From positions 186,001-250,000 of the forward strand of contig JAOTOM010004737.1 of NCBI GenBank assembly GCA_034440615.1: a DNA stretch of 64,000 nucleotides, in the 5' to 3' direction. Origin of the DNA: Ashinkailepas kermadecensis. Taxonomy: Eukaryota; Arthropoda; Thecostraca; Neolepadidae. Below are positions 11,473-28,256 of this stretch, one piece after another. Both the position numbers and the translations under genes were made by a program. The number at the start of each line of letters is the position of its first letter. Positions within the stretch are counted from its first letter, which is position 1. Below the pieces are notes generated by a model. That model did no database searches. It was not told where the DNA came from and saw only the letters and a list, made by a program, of their open reading frames with translations.

Positions 11473-11952
11473 CCAGCTACCTGAGCGGCGAGCGGCCCGG
11501 TAACCGGACCATTAGTGTGTCCAGCTACCTGAGCGGCCAGCGGCCCGGTAACCGGACCATTAGTTTGTCCAGCTACCTGAGCGGCCAGCGGCCCGGTAAC
11601 CGGACCATTAGTGTGTCCAGCTACCTGAGCGGCCAGCGGCCCGGTAACCGGACCATTAGTGTGTCCAGCTACCTGAGCGGCGAGCGGCCCGGTAACCGGA
11701 CCATTAGTGTGTCCAGCTACCTGAGCGGCCAGCGGCCCGGTAACCGGACCATTAGTGTGTCCAGCTACCTGAGCGGCCAGCGGCCCGGTAACCGGACCAT
11801 TAGTGTGTCCAGCTACCTGAGCGGCCAGCGGCCCGGTAACCGGACCATTAGTGTGTCCAGCTACCTGAGCGGCCAGCGGCCCGGTAACCGGACCATTAGT
11901 GTGTCCAGCTACCTGAGCGGCCAGCGGCCCGGTAACCGGACCATTAGTGTGG
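11473..11952. repeat. 48-bp minisatellite, about 10 copies
   Basis: Near-identical 48-bp units, each containing AGCTACCTGAGCGGCCAGCG and GGTAACCGGACCATTAG. Variation is limited to a few positions (GGCGAG or GGCCAG; GTGTG or TTTGTC). Because 48 is divisible by three, frames stay open across the array on both strands; this is not evidence of coding. Confidence 0.95.
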
Positions 11953-14900
11953 CGTGATTTATGCAGCACGCCATGGGCTGGATCAGAGCCGGAGGCGACT
12001 GGCGAGATCGATGGGCCTACTGAAGCGGCCGACCCGCCCGTCTTGCGTCGCTGCTGTCCGCCACCGCTCGGGACTGCCTCCCGCGCCCGCCACAGTCACT
12101 TAGGGGCAGAGGGATCAGCGTTATCAGCTGGCGCATCGTGGCCGCTCGCTGCACTGCACCACTGTGCCGCTGTGCCATTGCACCACTGTGCACTGTACCA
12201 CTATGGCACTGTGCCATTGTACCACTACACCAATGTACAGCTGCATGGTGTGTCATACAGGTACGCCATTGCTACCGAGGTGAACGGAAGCGCGTGCTGG
12301 GCACCCCGGTATCGGGTAAAACTCGGCGAGTCCGACACGACAACGACTGTAGTGATGCGTCATGTGTGGTGCATGACATATCTACGTGTGTGGGGCACAC
12401 CTAGACGGTTGGTGACGCGTCGTGTGTGGCACACCTAGACGGTTGGTGAAGCCGTGCGGTGAACCCCTTGACGTTCAGTCGTTGGCCATTCGTGTGTGCT
12501 ATTGATTCCCATCGGTGAAAAACATTGTCTTTCAATTGAATGTCCTAAGCTTTGCCTTCGTTCCATTTTCTTTCCGATATTTGTTCTGTTGTCGGCAGTT
12601 CATGATACGCTTACACCACAGTGCATTATTTCTTACAGCATGATGCAGAACAAATTTACTTCGCTACAATATTGTATTGCAGAACATCCAGACACCCCAT
12701 GTCCCATGTCCCATGTCCCTCCAGCCATTCCCTTCGTGGCGCCGTGCCGTACCAGCGACGAGCCATGTGGACGGTCGCTTTCTTTACGTAAAATCAATGG
12801 AACTGGACGGGACGACCACCAGACATCATGTCGTCTCAGAGGCGACGGAGCCGGGCTAGCCGTGACGCAGGTCAGCGTGAAGAATGGGACGGCGGTACTT
12901 GGCTTGGAGCGTTTTAAGATTTATCCGTAAACTTCAAACAGGCGGGCACCATACCATTATGAATTTAGATGTACCCTCACCGTTCACCTGTTCCTCCTTA
13001 TAGAAGCCATGCGACATTCTCGACACAAGTCGGCGGGAGTCGCAGAAGTTTGCCGACCGGTGTAGAAGCGTTACCTGGTCGGCGAAGTTGCCGGCTGACG
13101 TATGAATGGAGCCGGCTGGGTGCCAGCCGAGAACCGTTCGCAGCCACTGCATGTGACCGGCTGTCCCCAGCGGGCGAGGGATATGGTGTGGGGGGGGGGG
13201 CTCCGTGGGCCGGCTGTCCCCAGCGAGCGGGAAATGGCGGGCTGTGTGGGCCGACTCGGTGGAAACGAACTGGGCTCGGTGAAAACAAATGCGGCTCGTC
13301 TGGTGAGTGTGAACTACTCACTCGACACCCGGCCCCAACTCCCCTGACACCCGGCCAACTCCCTCGACACCCGGCCAACTCGTGGGCGTCGATGGTAGCC
13401 AGGGCCTCGTCCCGCAGGATTTCATTGAGACGCCGCTTACATTGACTTCAATGGAGGCCAGATCTCAACCCCTACAGTCATGTTTAAACAGTGGGGAATG
13501 CTACTGCTTGTCTGGGAGAGCCGCGGTCATGACTGAATTCCCTCCTCCCCCGCACCTCCTGCCCTCCCCCCTCAGATGGCATGTGAGAGGGGGCGCAGAC
13601 CGTAGCCGCCACTGGAGAGCGCTATGTGTCGTTAGCCTACAATCCTGAACAGCAATCAGCTCTGCATGCGATCCCCTGCGTGCAATGTTGTACAATTGTA
13701 CTGCATTCCGGGCCGGCTGCCGTGCTGTCCGTTGGCTCTTCAACCGAAACGGGTTCATCACAGAGGAAGACAATGACTCGAATACATTAATTACGTACAA
13801 TCTTGGCGTAATCAGTGCAATTTCTTTGCAACAGGGAACGTCTGGCGCCATAAAGCGCAGAAAGCAAGATATTCAGAGAAAGGTTCCGGGGAAATTCACT
13901 GTTGTACTTAACCATAGCGAACAAAATTTGGCATATCAGAGCAATGGGGAAGTCCGATCATATAACTACAAAAACATACTTCCCACCTCTGCCTTAATAT
14001 GGTTCTTGTTTTACCACAAACATTACTTTGGTCCGAAAATACGCTGAATCGGCTCCGTGGCGCACCGCCACTTGTCAACAAGTACATTGATGTGTTCTTG
14101 CTGTATCAATAGTCATATCCCCAGCCAGCACAGCCACAGTGTGAAGAGAAACACAAGTGGGAGATAACCACTGCTCCCAAACACAACGCATCACGCAATG
14201 AGCATGTCGACACGTGTACTGATAGCTGGCTCACTTGCCTGCGAGATCACAGTAGAGCATGCTGAAACACCTGGGGGAACGGCAGTCTCGATGTGTCAAT
14301 CTTCCCAATTGCAGTACCAACGGTAGTGTGGCCTCTTGTGTGGTAGAGGTACCATCGGTGCTGGCAACCATAGAGTTCCGGCATAAGGGGAAGTTCTCCG
14401 AATTACTAGTGTCAGGAAATGTGTTGGTACTCCAATTTGTCTGATGCCCCGCCATAGTATGAACATTAATATTAATATAAGTAGGATAGGATTAATATTA
14501 ATAAGATTAATATGATATGATTAATATTAATAGGATTCATATGATGTGTTTAATGTCAATACTACTATTAACATAGGATTAATATTAATACGCGGCTGTT
14601 GAGTGTTTCGCCAGCCTTCCATCTGCCGGGGCGGTCACTCATTCTCCCCCATTTCACTATCAATGCAGATAGACCGGCGGAACAGAAACCATCTCGCGTG
14701 TTGCATGCCGGGAGATGAATTGTGCACGAATTGTGCATTTTCTGTCCACCAGAGGCCTTCCGGCACAGATCGGGCGGCAAACGTGCCCGAAAGCTCGGCT
14801 GTCGCAACATTAGCCGATCAATTAAAATAATCATTTGAAAACGTGTCGAGAATAAGCATCAGTGTGTGTACAGACCTATGCGCATGTCCGACTTCGTAGA

Positions 14901-15480
14901 GTGCACAGTCCCTGTGTCGTTTCCAGCCTAAGCAGTGGACACCAAGTGTACGTGTGGTATGCAACGGGTGGTAAAATCTTCAAATAACTATTTTGCGCGC
15001 TGACTAAAGTAGCAAGTGTTTACCAGATAAGAATGCTGGCTGTAATAATTCCCCATGTTATTTCGAAAAGGTCATTCGAAATACATTCAAGTCAATGACC
15101 TCAAATGAACTTGAGAGGTCATAGATGAGACAGCATAACCTGAGATATTTAAATTATGAAATGTGGGTCATATAGACAATGTGAGTCAATTGTATCTCGC
15201 TTGAAAGCAAACTGGTTTGATGAACCAAAAGAGTACTTTTAGTCAGTTCTGTCTTGGATGTCTTAGATGTCTTGGATGTCTTACATCATCAGGATGGATT
15301 TTAGTCTACATCACCCGGAGGTGTTTATATTAGCGATTGCCAAAACCGTCCCAGAACCGTATGATAACTCAGAGAGGGATGATGAAGGGGTGATTCGTAC
15401 CTTGAATTATCTCACGTCGATTCCGAGCAGAGAAAATTGAATGAATGCGATATTTTTCGGTCCTATATTCACAATTTGCA
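11953..15480. other. No confident gene; small local repeats
   Basis: Small tandem duplications occur at about 12155-12245 (CCACTGTGCC-type), 12385-12450 (a 33-bp doublet), 13320-13380 (ACACCCGGCCAACTC, three times) and 14460-14590 (ATTAATATTAAT-rich). A 120-codon ATG frame at 13685-14047 and a 144-codon frame at 12496-12930 carry no motif I recognise. Confidence 0.5.
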
Positions 15481-15572
15481 CAATCGTGCAACACTAGCGT
15501 GCAATACTAGCGTGCAACACTGGCGTGCAACACTAGCGCGCAGCACTAGCGTACAACACTAGTGTGCAACAC
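15481..15572. repeat. 13-bp minisatellite, about 7 copies
   Basis: Units of CGTGCAACACTAG with single-base variants. Confidence 0.85.
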
Positions 15573-17557
15573 TATGGTTAAATTTTGCATATTTGTAACC
15601 ATTTAGTATAGGGTTAGCCTCCACTTCCTGCCCATAAATTGTACCTAATTCCATGTCTAACATGGGTATCGAGTTGTATGCTGTTGAGGTAGCCTTGTAT
15701 GCCACCCCCCCCCTCCCCGATGTTGCCCCACAACAATGCCAACTTTAACATGGAACGTATGGGCAGCCCTCAATTGATTTCGGTACTCCTCTGGTATCCA
15801 CTTATCCCAACGATTTTCAGAAATTGACGCGCCTGATGTTAAGCGTCCGGGAATGTCTCCTCTCCAACGCTCGGCTCTCACTGGATGGGTGGACGCGCCT
15901 GTGTCCGTTAGGACACAATCTGCAGATGTACCGCCGCCGTGTTTCCAACAACACCGACCAGTTCTGCCGCCGGCAACAATTGCATTTCCTCCCATTGCGA
16001 AACTCCCCGCCCCACACGTGTCATGTCTTGAAACGTGGCAAAATCCAGCTGTTGTAATTCAGTTTCACAGGCGTGGGTGTGCTGGTGCCGACCAGCATTG
16101 AATTACTCTGCAGTAATCACGCCCAGCTGAGATGCTTCGAAAGAAAACACAGCACAGCTGATGAGAAGAATCCATACAGCTGGAATGGAATCGTGCCTGT
16201 GAACTTCTATCACACCATCCGTCGTATATTGGATGCCAGAGAAGGTGACCTCGGTGTTCTTTTCACCTTCCTTTGTGGCGCCTTTTCCTTTGATACACTG
16301 CGATACAGATGTCTAATTAGGCACATAAAATGTTGATGTAATCTGTTCAGCTACCCTACACTCAATATCTGGGAGCGGGTGTGATTCTCCGCACCGGTGA
16401 GCATTAATAAGGCTTTAGTTTTTGCATAACCCGCACCGTAAAGCGAGCGAGCCTTCGCTATGAATGACGCTTTGCACCCTTAGCATGGGGTAATTGGTTC
16501 GCGATGTTGGCAATGGTAAACACTGCACGAGCCCGTGGATGGATGCGTAACGCTCCCGTCCGAGCATGGCTAAGGAGCTGGAACGCAGCTGGTCGTTCGG
16601 ACCATTGCCGCAGATCTTCTGCTGTCCAGGCTCAGTCATGCGCCATGGTCGCTCCGCAACACGACGTAGGGCATTGCCTGGCACAAACCCGGCGAGTTCC
16701 ACTGACCTGCTTTGCCCGGCGGGCACTATCCGATCGTCCCGCGGCGGCGGCCACCGCGCGTCGGCGGGCGCGCGCCGACCGGCCTCCAGCGGCGAGCCTG
16801 CCGACGAGTCAGTGCGTGGCTCTGCGCGCCGCCACCTGCCGGCTACAACACGGCCCCGGCCGGCCGACCGCCGCCCGCCCAGCGGCCGCACGAGGTAGGC
16901 GGACGCCGCCGCCTCCCACCGTCGGGCTTCGTGATCTCGCGTCGCTGTGTCCTTCGACAGTGTGCCACGTGCCGGTTTGGCTTGGAGGTGAGGTATTCGT
17001 AGTGCACAGTGGAACATAGCACATGGAGTGGATATTAGTGCGGATGTCCATTTGGTACAGATATCCGTTTGGTACGGATCAGGAGCAAATCGATGGAGTT
17101 TGACGAAGATAAACAGATGAAAATTCGAGAACGGATTGGCTCTCCACTGTTTCCCATGGAAACGAATATTAAACAAAATAATTCTACTTCCTGGTGTTTT
17201 CCAACAAACATTTTATATAATGGCATGTTGGGATTAGCTTATGCTGGTGATTACAAATTGTCCGAAATTATGTGATGACACTAATCAGCAACTGCATTGT
17301 CATGCTCATTATTGCATGCATCCTTCATCTGAAGCACATGCATGACAGCCTGAACCGGATTCATTCAATTGTTCCATTTCTTTCATCATCAAACTCAATT
17401 TCCAGTCAGCATAAAGTCTGTATGCAATCCAGATGGCTGCAACCACACGGGTTATCAACGAGCTCGTGGATATGCTACCCATAATCATGTTCAGCAACGC
17501 ACCCATCCCTCCGTCGTTTCATCGTTACCCAGGAACACAAGGGAGGAACAGATTACG

Positions 17558-17562
<5 letters not shown>
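15573..17562. other. No confident gene; CpG-rich island at about 16550-16990
   Basis: The island is strongly enriched in CG dinucleotides. It holds a 110-codon frame from ATG 16566, with A at -3 and G at +4, that ends just before a donor-like GAGGTAGGCGG. No domain is recognised and other frames are open too. A promoter or first exon of an unseen gene is possible but unproven. Confidence 0.4.

Positions 17563-17646
<84 letters not shown>
17563..17646. repeat. (TA)n microsatellite
   Basis: About 42 uninterrupted TA units. Confidence 0.95.
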
Positions 17647-23189
<5,543 letters not shown>

Positions 23190-23413
23190 CATGAAATACA
23201 GTTTTACAGTCTAAATTTGGCAAAGCGCTTGACGTGCCGTCAATACACCGCCACGGCGACCCCGGCAGCTCGCTCTCGACCTTATCGTGCCAATTGCCAA
23301 CTGACCCTACCAGCCGGGGACTAAAAGCAAACACGCGAAGCGACTCGAACCCAGCATTGCCAGGACAGCGGAGAGGGGTGCACGACAACGCTCTAGCCAA
23401 CTAAGCTACCTAG
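23190..23413 (-). mobile_element. tRNA-derived SINE
   Basis: On the minus strand the head contains a box A match TAGCTTAGTTGG (23397-23408). About 46 nt further on is a box B match GGTTCGAGTC (23342-23351), at the spacing of an internal RNA polymerase III promoter. The head does not fold into a convincing functional tRNA, and unrelated body sequence follows it, as in SINEs. The 3' boundary is approximate. Confidence 0.6.
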
Positions 23414-24693
23414 GCGGCAAGTCACAGGGAGTCACTTGCTTGCTTAATTCAGATTCATTGACAAGTCAATTAGTTACTTGATTAAATTGCATCTACTTCA
23501 TTGAGAATCACATGTTTTATGGCGCAAGGAATGTGTTGCATGATATCATATTATTTATTGCATATGTTGTGCACTGTACTGCAAGCGACATATTCAGAAT
23601 TCCGTGGGGATAAAGTATTTCTTCACGCTGTTACCATCCAACTATTTTACCATACAAAGATTTTACTTTATATGAAGCAACATAAAGTTTAGTAACAGCT
23701 GATAACATCGAACCTGGTGAATGGACTGTATCCTGTCTTGCCAGTATGGGAATAAGCTGTGTACACTCTACAAAAAATCACAAGGATGCGTGGAATGTAG
23801 GTCAGGTAGGGTCAGAATGGGGTTTTGAAACCAGCTTCACGAACTATGCATGTTAGAGTCACATGGGAAGTGCCATTGGCACGCCAATGTGGCCTAAATA
23901 TCAGATCACAGCTTCATTTTCGGCAATGCTGAGGCCCTTAAAGTTCATAATAGGGCCCCCCAGTGACAAGACCTTTATCATGGGGAACTTTACCTGGGAA
24001 ATATGAATGTATGTCTTGGGTCCTTTCAATAGAGCCATGGAAGCAAAATGTTCACATATGTTTAATATCCAAAAATCGTAAGGTCAGATCAGGCCACATC
24101 ATATGGTTAGGCCAAGTGGGCTCAAGCCTGAATAACCCTTGATACACCACTTTTCAAGCATGATTATTTTTTTCCAAGTAAGAACTAATCTGATGGTGAA
24201 ATATCTTTGGAAACTCCCCAACTTCTAACCTCGTGACCTGACCGAAGTTTCCACTTGGACCAAATACATATTGATAATGCGGAAATAATTTCAGCCGTTG
24301 CCTAAGAGTACACTGGTTGGACCGTAATTCCATAGAAAGGTCACATCAGATCAAATAATTCAGACCACAGGATGTCGGCTCAACTCAGGCCATTGGTCGA
24401 CGATCCAATGTCCTGTTGCAAGACTTAGGCGTCGGTGAAAACGAGTTCAGATATGATTTCTACGAAAAACGTGAACATTTTGTATGAGATGGCATGGTGT
24501 ACAATGTGCATGATGCTTGACATGACCTTATGTCATTGACATTCGTCTCGTGTTTTAAATAAAAATGCTTAGGTATTACATTTTAGTTATCATTTTCGGT
24601 GCGACAACTTACAGGAAGAGTAAATTGTATCCGCTCAAAACTGTGAACAAAGGAACGCAGAGTTGACTTGGCATCAAATCAGGGCAGCGGATT
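23414..24693. other. No gene; AGGTCA-rich sequence
   Basis: No coding sequence is recognised. Between about 23800 and 24560 the hexamer AGGTCA/TGACCT and near variants recur (24082, 24234, 24347, 24520), as in the TTAA elements nearby. It may be old transposon sequence. Confidence 0.4.
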
Positions 24694-26545
24694 TCGCCCC
24701 TCCCCCTAAGATCTCGGCTCCTATCATCGCTAGAGTAACAAAATTTACCGGATAGATAGGTATGGTGGTGAACTCTATCGTGTGCAAATTTCATGCCTCG
24801 GGTCAATGTCTTCAAGGTCCAATGAGGTCACATATGTCATATTTGGCTTGTTGTGAGTGGCTTGGCTTGACATGGTTATGGATCGATGCGATTGTGTTTA
24901 AATGCCACAAAATGGGCATCAATGATGTTTTGGACATAACTAATGATGCAATACGGATGAAAGATCCGGAATTTGACTTCAGGTCAACTATATATCCGCA
25001 CTTCATCGGGTCAGTTACCAGTTCTAGTTACCCGAACCGGGCCGCACGCCGGACCGGCAGGCGGGCCGGCGCAATCGGCTTCACGAAGAAAGGGCTGAAG
25101 TACATGAATTAAGTATGGAAACGCTTAGGTTCACAATGACGGAAACAAAAGTTTTCAGAAGGGAGTAACATGCAAAATGACATGAATAGCATGACCGTCA
25201 TTTGCGTTTATGACAACCTTCCAGTTGAACAAGTTTGGTTCCATTGACCTGTCATGAACTTGACCTGAGTTGACCTCGATGACCTAGCATGATCTTGAAA
25301 CAATATAGCATAACAATATACACCAAACAAGTCACTAGTATTGCCATGAACACTTCCTTTTTGCTGATATACGGGAAGCGCCTCAGCGCCGATTTTTGTG
25401 GTCTGACGCTACGAAATGTTTTGACTTTGATGGCCTCTAACCCGAAAAATTTGTGACCGATTTTCGTTTCTTCTTATTTTAACACGCGCCCTGACACGGG
25501 CCTCTGAAAATTACGCGCATTGGAAGGGGGGGGGGGCGGATTCCGCCCCCCAAAGATCTCGGCTCCTAGTGAGGCTAGAGGAACGAAATTCGCAGGGTGG
25601 ATGGATACGGTAGTGAACTCTATTGTGTGAAAATTTGATGACCTTAGGTCAATATCTTCAATGTCAAATGAGGTCAAATTTGCAAAAGTTTCTGGTAGGG
25701 CGTGGCTTGACTTGTCATCGTTATGGATCGCTGTGATTGTGTTTAAATGCTCCAAAATTGGCATCAGTGATGTTTTGGACATTACTAATGATGCAATGCA
25801 GATGCTAGACCCAACATTTGACCTCAGGTCACCTATATAACACCACTTTATCAGGTCAGTTACCTGTTCCAGTTACCGGAACCGGGCCGCCCGCCCGACT
25901 GCTCCGTCGGGCAGCTGGGAGCAATCGGCTTCGTGAAGAAAGGAGTGAAGTACATGAATAAAGTATGGAAATGCAATGACAAACAGTACAAATGACAAAC
26001 AGTAGTGTATTTATGACAACATTCCAGTTGATCAAGTTTGGTTCCATTAACATGTCATAAACTTGACCTGACTTGACCTCAGTGACCTAACATGACCCTG
26101 AAACTATATACCATATCAATATACATCAAACAAGTCGCTAGTGTTGCCAAGAAGACTTCCCTTTTGCGAATATATGGGAAGCGCATCAGCGCCGATTTTT
26201 GTGGTCTGGCGCTAGAATTTGTTTTTTCATTTAACGGCCCCTAACTTGAAAATTTTTCGGCCGATTTCCATTTGTCTTACTTTAAACGACGCGCCGGTAA
26301 TTTCTAAGCAGGTACGCAGAAAATCGCGTATATCGACGGGTAAAATCTGCAGTTATTTACGAAAAACCGGAGGGGTGGGCGGATTTCGCCCCCCCTCCAG
26401 TGCGCGTGTTAAGCGACGCGCCGGACATTTCTAAGCAGGTACACAAAACATGGCGCATATCGACTGGTAAAATCTGGAGTTGTTTAAGAAAAATCAGAAG
26501 GGTGGGCGGATTTTGCCCCCCCCCCGCGCCTCTAGAGTGCGCATG
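24694..26545 (+). mobile_element. TTAA-targeting non-autonomous element, copy 1 (split by copy 2)
   Basis: The pieces 24694-25482 and 26413-26545 form one element when copy 2 is removed. The left end is truncated: the CACGCGC terminus is missing and homology begins at GCGGATTTCGCCCC. The right end GAGTGCGCATG is followed by TTAA at 26546-26549. Internal sequence matches copies 2, 3 and 4 throughout, including a G/C-rich central palindrome and a set of TGACCT motifs at 25261-25285. No intact protein is encoded. Confidence 0.88.
25483..26408 (+). mobile_element. TTAA-targeting non-autonomous element, copy 2 (complete)
   Basis: A 926-bp element with terminal inverted repeats CACGCGCCCTG (left) and CAGTGCGCGTG (right; its complement is CACGCGCACTG), flanked by TTAA at 25479-25482 and 26409-26412. 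It is inserted inside copy 1, whose sequence resumes exactly after the second TTAA. Target choice and end layout suggest mobilisation by a piggyBac-type transposase; its termini differ from those of the element at 941-4585, so a different source is needed (inference). Confidence 0.93.
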
Positions 26546-26549
26546 TTAA

Positions 26550-27328
26550 AATGTCGAAATAACTCGTTGTTCGTCTTGATAAAAGAACAGCATGGTCGAA
26601 GTTTGGTGTCAATATGTTGCAACTAATCCAAATGGAGGCACTTTGCAAATTTTGCAACATTATTATCTTTGACTCGTCCCAGGACAATGCTCTTTGGCGA
26701 CCTTTACCTGAAATTTACACGATATGCGCAACACCGATGCATGAGAAGCTGCTGAAGGTGCCATGTATCTGCGTATACGCATTTCACTGTTGTCTCCAAA
26801 ACAACCTGAGTAAGGATCGTCAGAGCCTCCCCAACTCCGGCTCGGCGAGGGTTACAGTGAGTCACTTATCCCCACCATTCACACAGTAGTAGTGATCTCT
26901 GGTTGGTGCAATGGGCTCCCGCGAACTACGAAGTCCATATCGAGCCTCCAAGGTGACCCCGGATTGACCTATGTATGCTCACCCAGTCATCTACATTAGT
27001 CTGGACATGACGAAATCAACTTGCTTAATACCTGCTGATGCATCTGTAAAATTACTATATCAGGTTGTTATTGTTACTTTTAGGAATGGGCCCTCTGCTA
27101 AGCAGAGCTTGTTGCACGTGGCCTGATCCCCTCCCCCCCCATTTCCGTCCCCAATCTAGGAATTCCAGCTGAGTGGCGGTGTTTTAGCTGCGAGTTTAAC
27201 GCGCCGCCGATGTTCTGACAGGGTCACCTCGTAGCTCGTTGCAGCCTCCTCGACCACATGGGACCAGTCGCCAGCTGACCCGTCGGTCGGCGAAATGTGA
27301 GCGCGTGCAGCGCGACTCGCGCCCCGGC
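26550..27328. other. No gene seen
   Basis: Unique sequence without recognised coding or repeat structure. Confidence 0.5.
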
Positions 27329-27854
27329 TGGTCACGGCAGGCTCTCCAGTCCAGGTTGATGCTGTGACCAACTGTCCGGTCACGGCAGGCTCTCCGGTCC
27401 AGGCCGATGCTGTGACCGACTGTCTGGTCACGGCAGGCTCTCCGGTCCAGGCCGATGCTGTGACCGACTGTCTGGTCACGGCAGGCTCTCCGGTCCAGGC
27501 CGATGCTGTGACCGACTGTCTGGTCACGGCAGGCTCTCCGGTCCAGGCCCATGCTGTGACCGACTGTCTGGTCACGGCAGGCTCTCCGGTCCAGGCCGAT
27601 GCTGTGACCGACTGTCCGGTCACGGCAGGCTCTCCGGTCCAGGCCGATGCTGTGACCGACTGTCTGGTCACGGCAGGCTCTCCGGTCCAGGCCGATGCTG
27701 TGACCGACTGTCCGGTCACGGCAGGCTCTCCGGTCCAGGCCGATGCTGTGACCGACTGTCTGGTCACGGCAGGCTCTCCGGTCCAGGCTGATGCTGTGAC
27801 CGACTGTCTGGTCACGGCAGGCTCTCTGGTCCAGGCTGATGCTGTGACCAACTG
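27329..27854. repeat. 48-bp minisatellite, about 11 copies
   Basis: Near-identical 48-bp units built around GGTCACGGCAGGCTCTCC and CCGATGCTGTGACC. Each unit holds an inverted pair GTGACC...GGTCAC. Sites vary between copies (CTGG or CCGG; GCCGATG, GCCCATG or GCTGATG). Open frames on both strands follow from the period being a multiple of three. Confidence 0.95.
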
Positions 27855-28005
27855 AGCTGTCAGCGCGGCGTGGACGGCACTGGTCCACAGAAGTTGTTCC
27901 TAACCGTTAGCGGACCGCTGCCCGTTGTGCCCAGGAAATGTGTCTCAAGTAGCCCTCACCACGCCTCACTCTCCTCGCCAAGTGACAGCACGTAGCACGC
28001 ATCTC

Positions 28006-28256
28006 CCCATGCTCTGCTCATTACTCTGCACATATTTCCCCATACTCTGCTCATTACTTTGCACTGCACACATTTCCCCATACTCTGCTCATTGCGCTGC
28101 ACACATTTCCCCGTACCCTGCTCATTATTCCGCACACATTTCCTCATACTCTTCTCATTGCTCTGCATACATTTACCCATACCCTGCTCATTACACTGCA
28201 CACATTTCATCATACTCTGTTCATTACTCTACACACATTTCCCCATACCCACTCTG
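28006..28256. repeat. 33-bp minisatellite, about 7 copies
   Basis: Diverged units containing CTCTGCTCATTACTCTGCAC and ACATTTCCCCATA. Confidence 0.9.

Noticed and set aside
24762..25112. Similar 100-codon frames in TTAA element copies (24762-25112, 40070-40387, minus strand 52797-53333)
   Set aside because: Differences between copies mostly change the amino acid, copy 2 breaks the frame, and the minus-strand frame runs on into the hAT-like element. The similarity is that of DNA copies, not of a protein.
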